Positions 31,155-37,889 of a stretch of DNA of 64,000 nt are shown in pieces (within the stretch, counting starts at the first letter, position 1; the number at the start of each line of letters is the position of its first letter). The translations under genes and the position numbers were made by a program. The stretch comes from Pleurocapsa minor GSE-CHR-MK 17-07R (lineage in GTDB: Bacteria; Chloroflexota; Anaerolineae; Aggregatilineales; Phototrophicaceae), in the NCBI GenBank assembly GCA_019359125.1, contig JAHHHY010000002.1:248001-312000 (forward strand). The letters run 5' to 3'. The notes below the pieces were generated by a model that saw only the letters and a list, made by a program, of their open reading frames with translations, did not search any database and was not told where the DNA came from.

Positions 31155-33284
31155 ATGGCGGCATATTTAATCGTTGATGTCGACGATTTGCTTGAACACT
31201 TTCAGCGACGGGGAATCCCGGTCGACCTGCAGGAGCTTGCGTTGGGCCTGAAAGCAGGCGCGGCGCTGGCAAGCGGTCTCATCAGCACAGATCAACTAAA
31301 AGCGGTTGCGGTGGCCACCTGGCGCCAGCATCGCGGGCAGCGACCCGGACAGCCAGACCCCGAAATGGTCTTCAAGGCGGCGGGCTATGACTGCTTCACG
31401 GTGACCAAACGCTCGGCCCTGGCCGACGCGCTGATCATCAACTATTTCTCGTACGACCCGGAGCCGGTCAACGAACTGATCCTGGCGACCACCAACAAGG
31501 ATTTGATCCCGCTGGTGCGCCGTGTCAAGACGACGCGCCGCGCCCGCATCCGTATGTGGGGCAGCGTGGATGTACTGACGGGCACCGAGTTTGCCGAAGA
31601 AGTGATCTTCCAGCCGCTGGAATCGCTGCTTGGCATCCAGCAGACCAAGAACGTCGCCGTCTACATCGACTTTGAGAATATCGCCATCAGCCTGAACGAA
31701 CAGGGCTATATGGTCAATCTGGACCAGCTGATCGTGTCGTTCAAGCGCCAGGCCGCCGCCCACGGACAGCCGCTCAGCTTTGCAGCTTATGCGCCGTGGG
31801 GACAGCGCGGCAGCCTGCCGCCGCTGGTGGACAGCAACGGCCATGAAGTCGCAGACGAAGCGCCCAGCCGCCTGGCGATGGCCAATATCGACCCGGTCTT
31901 CAACCTGCCGGGCAAGAACAGCGCCGACATGCGCATCGCCCGCGACCTGATCACCGATTCCTCGCACGAGGACGCGGCTGACGTGTATATCGTCGCCAGC
32001 GGTGACCGCGATTTCAACGAGGTCATCAACACGCTGCGCTCGCGCAACAAGACGGTCATCGTGTGGGCCGTGCGCGGTGCCACCAGCCGCCAGCTTGAGA
32101 ACAACGTCGGCGTGCAGATCGAATACGTCGAAGACTTCACCGACCTGCAAACGCATCAGCAGCTCAGCCTGGCCGCGCTGAACGAAGAAGGCGAAATCGC
32201 CAACTTCACGCCCAGCCAGTGGAGCAGCGTGATCATCCAGTTTGACCGTGTGGCACAGTCGCAGGGAGGGGATGTGCTGCTGCGCACCCGCCTGATCGAT
32301 CAGCTGCTGGAGGTGAACGCGGTCATCAACAAGCAGCGCGGCGAAGACCTGGTGGCGCAGGCCGTGAGCCTGGGCATCCTGAAGGCGGTCACGCCGGCAG
32401 GCCAGAAGCTGATGCTCGACGCCAATAACCCGGTGGTCGAAAAGACGCGCAGCATCCGCGACCGCATCGTGCTGCGCGTGATGAACACGCTGCAGGTGCG
32501 CGACTGGGAATATGTGAACTATGGCTTCCTGCTCAAGGGACTGGCGATGGATCGCGACCTGGAGCGGCCGGGCATGAATTACAGCGATCAGTGGCGCAGC
32601 GACTGGATCGACTGCCTGGTGCGCGAACACGTGCTTCAGCGTGAGCTGGTGCCGCATCGCCACAATCCCGACGACCTGGTGCCGGTCATCAAGCTGCGTG
32701 CCGATTATGCGCTGCCAGCGCAGACCAGCACGCCCGACGAGCCGCAGATTGAAAACTGGCAGGGCATCTCGATTGACGAGCTGGAGCGCATGGAGCCGGA
32801 GACGGCCGATATGGTGCGCCGCGTGATCGTCAGCGTGGAGCAGTTCACCAGCTTCCGCGGCTACTCGTGGTGCCCGCTGGGCAGCCTGCACAAGCGCCTG
32901 CGCGCCTTCGACCGCGGCATGAGCTTTCAGCGTTCGGTGGAATACCTGAGCGAAAACAGCGCGGCGGCGGTGCAGGAGTATCCGAATCCGCAGAGCGAGT
33001 TCCTGACCAAGGGTATCTCGCTGCAAATGAATGCGCCGCTGGTGCGCGATACGCTGGGCGACCGCGATATCTTCATTCGCGTGCTGCTCTCGATGTACGA
33101 GCGCAGCATGGTCATCAGCGAGCAAAGCTTCCAGACGATGGGCTCGACGCGCGAGTTTGACCTGCCGCTGTGGTTCTCGATCATGGAGACGGAAAACGTG
33201 CTCAACCCGATTCCTGGGCGCACCGGCCAGTACAGCCTGTTCCGCACGCATCACACCGTCAGCCTGGTGGCCGAGCGCACATAG
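31155..33284 (+). CDS. Tandem NYN (PIN-like nuclease) domain protein with long C-terminal region
   Basis: A 709-residue protein with two NYN modules. The second (about 166-330) has all nuclease marks: VYIDFENIAI (Asp172, Glu174, Asn175), NSADMRIARD (Asp258) and VASGDRDF (Asp284, Asp286). The first (about 4-160) is diverged: LIVDVDDLL (Asp8, 10, 11), SALADALIINYF (Asp91) and LATTNKDLI (Asp116). NYN domains of the LabA/LOTUS-associated type cleave RNA. The C-terminal 370 residues contain helical, winged-helix-like blocks (QWRSDWIDCLVREHVLQREL) that may bind RNA or protein, but no known domain is certain. It is monocistronic with its own terminator. Likely an RNA-processing or RNA-silencing-like factor. 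Confidence 0.8.
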   Translation: MAAYLIVDVDDLLEHFQRRGIPVDLQELALGLKAGAALASGLISTDQLKAVAVATWRQHRGQRPGQPDPEMVFKAAGYDCFTVTKRSALADALIINYFSYDPEPVNELILATTNKDLIPLVRRVKTTRRARIRMWGSVDVLTGTEFAEEVIFQPLESLLGIQQTKNVAVYIDFENIAISLNEQGYMVNLDQLIVSFKRQAAAHGQPLSFAAYAPWGQRGSLPPLVDSNGHEVADEAPSRLAMANIDPVFNLPGKNSADMRIARDLITDSSHEDAADVYIVASGDRDFNEVINTLRSRNKTVIVWAVRGATSRQLENNVGVQIEYVEDFTDLQTHQQLSLAALNEEGEIANFTPSQWSSVIIQFDRVAQSQGGDVLLRTRLIDQLLEVNAVINKQRGEDLVAQAVSLGILKAVTPAGQKLMLDANNPVVEKTRSIRDRIVLRVMNTLQVRDWEYVNYGFLLKGLAMDRDLERPGMNYSDQWRSDWIDCLVREHVLQRELVPHRHNPDDLVPVIKLRADYALPAQTSTPDEPQIENWQGISIDELERMEPETADMVRRVIVSVEQFTSFRGYSWCPLGSLHKRLRAFDRGMSFQRSVEYLSENSAAAVQEYPNPQSEFLTKGISLQMNAPLVRDTLGDRDIFIRVLLSMYERSMVISEQSFQTMGSTREFDLPLWFSIMETENVLNPIPGRTGQYSLFRTHHTVSLVAERT

Positions 33285-33307
33285 CTTCTTTTAGCCTGAT
33301 ACTTGAT

Positions 33308-33347
33308 AAAACGCCCTGACTGGGTTCCAGTCGGGGCGTTTTCTTTC
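33308..33347 (+). terminator. Rho-independent terminator after the NYN gene
   Basis: A 16-bp stem with one G-U pair (33308-33323 with 33327-33342), a three-base loop, and TTTTCTTT at its end. The remaining bases to 33582 show no gene. Confidence 0.88.
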
Positions 33348-33582
33348 GTCCCCCATGAGTATGCCTTCAGCCAAAGATGTGATTTTCGTAGGTGCTTGAA
33401 TGTGTCGCGTTTGCCTTGCCTTGAACTCCCAATCGCCCGTAACCATACGCTCTGGCGTAAGCTGTGCGACGTGTAAGCGCAGGCTTGGTAACGTGTAAGC
33501 GGCACCTGTGCGTATGGGGACAGTATTACTTTTGAGGTTATGCTGTCTGTATCGCCTGATTTCGTTGAGAAAGCGCAAGCGG

Positions 33583-34614
33583 ATGCTCATGAAACGTGTG
33601 GCCCGATCGTTCATCGCCGTTTTGTTCCTGATCACCTTGATGCCATTAATACCTTCATATGCACAGGCAGTCACGCCACCGTTCCGGGTCTATCTCGCTT
33701 TTGAGGATGGGCCTACCGATGCCTATACGCCCCAAATTCTGGACATCCTCGCACAGTACAATGCGCGTGCTTCGTTTGTCATTGCAGGCAGTCAGATTGC
33801 GGGGCGCGAGTATTTACTGCAACGCGAAATCAGCGAAGGTCACGCGTTAATCAATCATCTGTGGGATGAGCCGGGCGTGTATGCGGGTGCGCCGGCCGAA
33901 CCCGTAATTGAGTCGTATCGACGCACTGAAGCGGCTATACGCGAAGCCCTGGGCGAATGGCTGCCAGTATATGACGCACAGACAAAAATGTTCTGGCAAC
34001 CCGGTGGTGCGGCACAACCGTTCCCCCCAACCGACGATATCAACGTGATCACCTATAACTGGAATGTCAACAGCGATGACTGCGGTTGGGCGATGCCGGA
34101 CGATATCGATCTGGATACCATCGCCTTTGATAATGGCGTGCTTCAAAACATTCTTGGCGATCCCGTTTCAGTCGGTTCATTCCACAACCCCTATAACGCG
34201 TATGACTACGGCGACGGCGTGATCATCATTTTTCACGATCTCAACCGCGTGACCGGGCGCGTGCTTCCAACCGTGCTGAGCGAGTTGCAGGCCGCTGGCG
34301 CTACTTTCGAAGCACTGCCGCGTCCGTGGGATGCGCTTGGCACGATGCCGGTTGCGCTCGGTGTTCCGCCACAACCGGCGTCTGGCTATGAAGGGCATAT
34401 GTTCGGCGCTGAAGTGACAGATGCGGCACGCCTGCGCGAAACACCGGCGCTGGATGGGGCGATTCTGGCCACCTTGCCGGTCGGTACTCGTGTGATGGCG
34501 GTCGGTCGAACAGCGGGGTGGATCCAGGTTCAGCACGAGGGCGTCACCGCGTGGATTGCGCGAGACCTGCTCAGGGTGCAGGGGGCAATTCCCAACCTGC
34601 CTTTACGTAGCTGA
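33583..34614 (+). CDS. Secreted NodB-like polysaccharide deacetylase with C-terminal SH3 domain, active site altered
   Basis: About 343 residues: signal peptide (1-28, ending SYAQA), a NodB-homology domain (about 34-250) and a bacterial SH3 domain (about 280-335, ARLRETPALDGAILATLPVG). NodB motifs can be traced but are degraded: motif 1 is LAFEDGPTD (Glu-Asp for Asp-Asp), motif 2 reads INHLWDEP so the second metal His is Glu96, motif 3 is FWQPGGAA rather than Arg-x-Pro-Tyr-Gly, motif 4 is WNVNSDDCGW, and motif 5 IIIFHDLN is intact. It may bind glycans without deacetylating them, or use another metal set. The start is uncertain (ATG 33583 or 33589). Codon use looks slightly less GC-rich than in neighbours. 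Confidence 0.72.
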   Translation: MLMKRVARSFIAVLFLITLMPLIPSYAQAVTPPFRVYLAFEDGPTDAYTPQILDILAQYNARASFVIAGSQIAGREYLLQREISEGHALINHLWDEPGVYAGAPAEPVIESYRRTEAAIREALGEWLPVYDAQTKMFWQPGGAAQPFPPTDDINVITYNWNVNSDDCGWAMPDDIDLDTIAFDNGVLQNILGDPVSVGSFHNPYNAYDYGDGVIIIFHDLNRVTGRVLPTVLSELQAAGATFEALPRPWDALGTMPVALGVPPQPASGYEGHMFGAEVTDAARLRETPALDGAILATLPVGTRVMAVGRTAGWIQVQHEGVTAWIARDLLRVQGAIPNLPLRS

Positions 34615-34651
34615 GGTCTGCGCCCGCATCATCGATCCAGTTGCATTGTGG

Positions 34652-34684
34652 GGCGCGCAGCACACGCTGTGCGCCTGTTTTCTT
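34652..34684 (+). terminator. Terminator after the NodB-SH3 gene
   Basis: A nine-bp stem with one G-U pair (34652-34660 with 34667-34675), a six-base loop and a T-rich tail TGTTTTCTT. The further bases to the convergent HxlR gene hold nothing recognised. Confidence 0.78.
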
Positions 34685-34803
34685 GCGGAGACGATCTCAG
34701 TGAGGTTTAGTGCCGGATATCAGTCCTGACGCGGCCATGCATCCGAGGCGGTTGAGCTTCGCTGCTGCGCGTGAGGCTGATTCTGCCCGGCTGAGCATCC
34801 CGC

Positions 34804-35466
34804 TCACCCCGCCCGGCCATCCACCCAGTCGATGAGCTGATTCACGGCGTCGGGCGTCCCATCCGCACGCACAGCGCTCTGCTGAATGGCATCGCTCAGG
34901 CGCAGTCTGCCGCTGCTCAGCATCGACAGCGGCTCCAGCGTCAGTGTGAGATGCACATCCGCGTCACCCGTGCCATCCTCCAGCGCCGTCCCCTGAGGTG
35001 AGACCTGCGCCACGAAGTCATGCGCGTAGCCCGCATCGCGGATGTGCAGCGCGCACGTCAGCGAGAACGGGGGCTTGTCGCGCCGCCAGAACAGGCCCAT
35101 CGTCATAAAGCCGATGCTTTCGTCCACGATCGCCTGATCGGCCTGCGGCGCGCCCAGCGTCAGGCTGCCCCAGCGCGCCAGCGCCACCAGCACATCCGCC
35201 AGCGCGAATCCGCTCTCTGTCAGCTCATACACGGTCGAGGCGGCCGGCGGGGCCAGAAAGCGCGTGCGCACCACGCCGCGTTCTTCCAGCAGTTTCAGCC
35301 GTTCGGTCAGGATATTGGTGCTGATGCCGGGCAGCCCGCGCATCAGGTCGCTGAAGCGTTTCGGGCCCAGCAGCAGATTGCGCACGGCCAGCAGCGTCCA
35401 GCGGTCACCGATGGTGTCCAGGCTGTGCGCAATCCCGCAAAACTGGTGATAGCTCTTGTTCGTCAT
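34804..35466 (-). CDS. HxlR-family transcriptional regulator with SCP2-like C-terminal domain
   Basis: A 220-residue regulator. Residues 1-100 are a winged helix of the HxlR (DUF24) family: FCGIAHSLDTIGDRWTLLAV, LLLGPKRFSDLMRGLPGIST and ILTERLKLLEERGVV. Cys10 is the conserved N-terminal Cys that senses thiol stress in HypR, YodB and QorR. Residues about 120-215 resemble a sterol-carrier (SCP2-like) pocket, ending DGTPDAVNQLIDWV, a common fusion in actinobacterial-type HxlR proteins. The ATG of MTNKSYHQF is chosen on homology. The gene is divergent from a quinone oxidoreductase, with two ACTTG/CAAGT inverted repeats between them, so it most likely represses itself and that gene. Confidence 0.88.
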   Translation of the reverse strand: MTNKSYHQFCGIAHSLDTIGDRWTLLAVRNLLLGPKRFSDLMRGLPGISTNILTERLKLLEERGVVRTRFLAPPAASTVYELTESGFALADVLVALARWGSLTLGAPQADQAIVDESIGFMTMGLFWRRDKPPFSLTCALHIRDAGYAHDFVAQVSPQGTALEDGTGDADVHLTLTLEPLSMLSSGRLRLSDAIQQSAVRADGTPDAVNQLIDWVDGRAG

Positions 35467-35484
35467 CCCGCAATTGTATGCCCG

Positions 35485-35504
35485 ACTTGTATTTGTATAC
35501 AAGT
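35485..35504. promoter_or_regulatory. Inverted-repeat operator 1 in the HxlR/oxidoreductase gap
   Basis: ACTTGTAT and its complement ATACAAGT, separated by four bases (TTGT): a perfect 8-bp inverted repeat 19 bases before the HxlR ATG. The dyad layout fits a winged-helix dimer site. Confidence 0.75.
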
Positions 35505-35524
35505 GAGTTTTAGTATGATTCTTG

Positions 35525-35545
35525 TTACTTGCTAAAAACAAGTAA
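35525..35545. promoter_or_regulatory. Inverted-repeat operator 2 in the HxlR/oxidoreductase gap
   Basis: TTACTTG and CAAGTAA with a seven-base spacer, sharing the ACTTG/CAAGT half-site with operator 1, 40 bases away centre to centre. It lies on the oxidoreductase side of a TATGAT hexamer (35514-35519). Confidence 0.7.
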
Positions 35546-35625
35546 AAAGAATAGATTTGATTGTATTGCGGCGTCAGTCACGTCGCAGAAACGATCGATG
35601 AGGCTATTTTGAGGGGGAAAGTGTG

Positions 35626-36642
35626 ATGAAGGCTGTTCAGTTTTACGAATTTGGCGCGCCCGATGTCCTGCGTTACGAAGATGCGCCGGTGCCCGCTGCC
35701 GGGCCGGGGCAGGTGCTCATCCGGGTGCAATCGGCCTCGGTGAATTATTCCGATGTGGCGCGTCGTGGCAATCTGCTCTATCCGTTTCCCACGGCGCTGC
35801 CGTTTCGCCCCGGTGCTGAAGTTGCTGGCACGATTGAGGCGCTGGGCGCAGGCGTGGAAGGCTTGACGGTGGGCATGCCGGTGTTTGCGCTGGTGGGCGC
35901 CGGCTCAGAGGGATACGCCCAGTTTGCCGTGACGTACGCGGCCCAGGTCATCCCGCTGCTGCCCGGCGTCAGCATGGACCAGGCGGCGGCTCTCCCTGTC
36001 GCCGGCACGACGGCCATCATGATCCTGAAAGAGCTGGCGCGCATTCAGCCCGGCGAAAGCGTGCTGATTCAGGGCGCGGCGGGCGGCGTGGGTAGCTATG
36101 CTGTGCAGCTTGCGCGCATCTTCGGCGCGGGCCAGATCATCGGCGCGACCAGCTCACCCGACAAGTTTCAGGCGATTCGCGACCTCGGCGCCGATGCCGT
36201 GGTCGATTACACCCAGCCGGGCTGGGCTGACGACGTGCGCGCGCTGACGGGCGGCAAGGGCGTGGATATCGTCCTTGAAATGGGCGGGGGCGATCTGTTT
36301 GCGCAGGGGCTGATGCTGCTGGCGCCGTTCGGTCGCTCGATCGTGTATGGCGTGGCGAGCGGTGATGCGCTGCGCATGGACGAGGCCACGGTGCGCCATT
36401 TCTTCTATAATCCGTCGCTCAACCAGTCGATCCACGTGTTCAATCTGGGAATATACTTCGGGCTGCGTCCACAGGCGGCGGGTGCTGCGCTGGCCGAATT
36501 GATCGGCTATGTCGCTTCCGGCCAGGTGAAGGTTCCCGTGCACCATGTGCTCCCGTTGAGTCAGGCTGCCGAGGCGCATCGCCTGATGGAGAGCCGCCGC
36601 ACCACCGGCAAGATCGTGCTCAAGCCGTGGCTGGATGCCTGA
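35626..36642 (+). CDS. Zinc-independent quinone oxidoreductase (MDR family)
   Basis: A 338-residue medium-chain dehydrogenase/reductase of the quinone reductase type. It opens with MKAVQFYEFGAPDVLRYEDA, has the GroES-like core with FRPGAEVAGTIEALGAGV, the nucleotide-binding SVLIQGAAGGVGSYAVQLAR (AxxGxxG motif), and the DADVDYT-like junction before the second Rossmann strands. The Cys/His zinc ligands of alcohol dehydrogenases are absent, so it should reduce quinones or enones with NADPH. ATG 35626 is preferred over the adjacent GTG because GAGGGGGAAA then sits at a good distance. Divergent from an HxlR regulator, as with qorR-qor2 in Corynebacterium; a thiol or quinone stress defence is likely. 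Confidence 0.86.
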   Translation: MKAVQFYEFGAPDVLRYEDAPVPAAGPGQVLIRVQSASVNYSDVARRGNLLYPFPTALPFRPGAEVAGTIEALGAGVEGLTVGMPVFALVGAGSEGYAQFAVTYAAQVIPLLPGVSMDQAAALPVAGTTAIMILKELARIQPGESVLIQGAAGGVGSYAVQLARIFGAGQIIGATSSPDKFQAIRDLGADAVVDYTQPGWADDVRALTGGKGVDIVLEMGGGDLFAQGLMLLAPFGRSIVYGVASGDALRMDEATVRHFFYNPSLNQSIHVFNLGIYFGLRPQAAGAALAELIGYVASGQVKVPVHHVLPLSQAAEAHRLMESRRTTGKIVLKPWLDA

Positions 36643-36738
36643 TTCGGTGCGCAGCACAACCGGCCATGTGCTGACGGTCTGCGCCGGGCAACTCGTGGGG
36701 TAGGCGGAAGACGAACAGGCACTGATTTCAACTATCCA

Positions 36739-36775
36739 CCGCCGCATCCTGGTATCTTTAATCAGGGTGCGGCGG
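36739..36775. terminator. Hairpin between convergent genes
   Basis: A 13-bp stem with one G-U pair (36739-36751 with 36763-36775) and an 11-base AT-rich loop, in the gap between the oxidoreductase and RidA genes. It has no U tract on either side but may still end both transcripts. Confidence 0.55.
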
Positions 36776-36806
36776 GCTGGCTGAATCCACAACACGTAAC
36801 GGGCAA

Positions 36807-37193
36807 CTATCCCGCAGCCATCGCCTCGACTTCCAGCTTCCATTTTGGCTCCAGAAGCTGGCAGCACACCACAGTCAGGGCAGGCCGGTGATTCCCCAGA
36901 TAGCGCAGGCGCAGCTGCACATTCTGCTCGTCATAGGCGGGGTCGGCCAGGTAGGTGCGCACAGAGACCAGGTTGCTGTAGTCCATCCCGGCAGCATGCA
37001 GCAGCATCCCCATATAGTTCCAGATCAGGTCCCCCTGTTCCTCAAATGACTCCGGCATCGTAAGTCCATCGCTCTCGTAGCCATTCAGCCCGCTGATGAC
37101 GAGCAGTTTTGCCGGCCCGCTGATTTCAATGGCATGGCTGTAAGCGCGGTAAGGGGGAAACAAGTCCGCTGGATTGTGCTGGATGATGGGCAT
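36807..37193 (-). CDS. RidA/YjgF family protein
   Basis: A 128-residue protein of the YjgF/YER057c/UK114 family. It starts MPIIQHNPADLFPPYRAYSHA and contains LLVISGLNGYESDG (the Ser-Gly turn), DLIWNYMGMLLHAAGMDYSNLV and VSVRTYLADPAY with the Arg that anchors imine substrates. The closing RPALTVVCCQLLEPKWKLEVEAM is family-typical but has a Cys pair. RidA proteins hydrolyse reactive enamines/imines; several subgroups do not, and this one is not the archetypal RidA. A GGAGT element eight bases before the ATG supports the start. It is monocistronic and divergent from rpsO. Confidence 0.85.
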   Translation of the reverse strand: MPIIQHNPADLFPPYRAYSHAIEISGPAKLLVISGLNGYESDGLTMPESFEEQGDLIWNYMGMLLHAAGMDYSNLVSVRTYLADPAYDEQNVQLRLRYLGNHRPALTVVCCQLLEPKWKLEVEAMAAG

Positions 37194-37334
37194 CAGAATA
37201 CTCCATAACGTAATCGGACATCGTCCGTGTTGTCGTCGTGTGCACATGTGGGTTCGTCACCAGGTTGTGAATGTGCTTCGATTCCGGCACCCACCCAGTG
37301 TTAAAACTTCGCACCTATTCTTCATGTTTGTGTC

Positions 37335-37343
37335 TGCTATAAT
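37335..37343 (+). promoter_or_regulatory. Extended -10 promoter for rpsO-pnp
   Basis: TGCTATAAT: a perfect -10 hexamer with the TGn extension, giving a leader of about 74 bases before rpsO. The -35 region is poor, as extended -10 promoters allow. Confidence 0.7.
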
Positions 37344-37423
37344 GATCGATGATCCTGACCTGCGGCCCCTGCTGCCGGGCTGCATGGCGACATTTACAAC
37401 AGAAAGCGAGAGACAGCGACAAC

Positions 37424-37693
37424 ATGGGACTCACGAAAGAACAAAAGACGGAACTGGTTAGCAAATTTGGCCGCAATGAAGCCGACACGGGCTCGGCTGA
37501 AGTCCAGATTGCCATGCTGACCACGCGCATTCAGTACCTCACCGACCATCTGATCGCGCACAAGCAGGACCAGAGCTCGCGCCGCGGTCTGCTGAAGCTG
37601 GTTGGACAGCGCCGTCGTCACCTGAAGTACCTCAGCCAGACCAACCCTGAGGCCTACCGCGAAATCCTGGCCAAGCTCGGTCTGCGCCGCTAG
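37424..37693 (+). CDS. rpsO: Ribosomal protein uS15
   Basis: An 89-residue uS15, the primary binder of the central domain of 16S rRNA. It shows GLTKEQKTELVSKFGRNE, DTGSAEVQIAMLTTRI, LTDHLIAHKQDQSSRRGLL and KLVGQRRRHLKYL, all family-conserved. Length is standard. The ATG at 37424 is set by homology; the ribosome-binding site is weak (GCGAGAGAC), which is common in rpsO, whose leader often forms a regulatory pseudoknot. pnp follows after 196 bases, the same order as in many bacteria. Confidence 0.95.
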   Translation: MGLTKEQKTELVSKFGRNEADTGSAEVQIAMLTTRIQYLTDHLIAHKQDQSSRRGLLKLVGQRRRHLKYLSQTNPEAYREILAKLGLRR

Positions 37694-37760
37694 GTGCCAC
37701 GGATTACCCCTTTGGTTAGAATGGGGCTGCCTGTTTGGGCGGCCCTTGTGTAAGGACATT

Positions 37761-37848
37761 GACATGCCCGTCTGACGCAGAGATTGGAGCCTGCAGCGAA
37801 GCGCGTTTCGTTTCGCGATAGCCTCCAGTTTCTGGCAGCGGGCGTGTC
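37761..37848 (+). promoter_or_regulatory. Long hairpin in the rpsO-pnp intergenic leader
   Basis: An extended stem-loop: a 10-bp outer helix (37761-37770 with 37839-37848, one G-U pair), a middle helix TGGAG/CTCCA (37785-37789 with 37823-37827) and an inner GCGAA/TTCGC helix (37796-37800 with 37812-37816). A further small GC hairpin lies at about 37722-37745. It ends 33-42 bases before pnp. In E. coli a comparable hairpin before pnp is cut by RNase III and controls PNPase synthesis. Confidence 0.6.
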
Positions 37849-37889
37849 CATTTAGCGCACAGATGCGCAAAAGGAGACAAGTGACGGTT

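Noticed and set aside
31296-33254. 652-codon open frame antisense to the NYN gene
   Set aside because: His/Arg/Gln-rich translation without domains; the NYN motifs on the plus strand explain the region.
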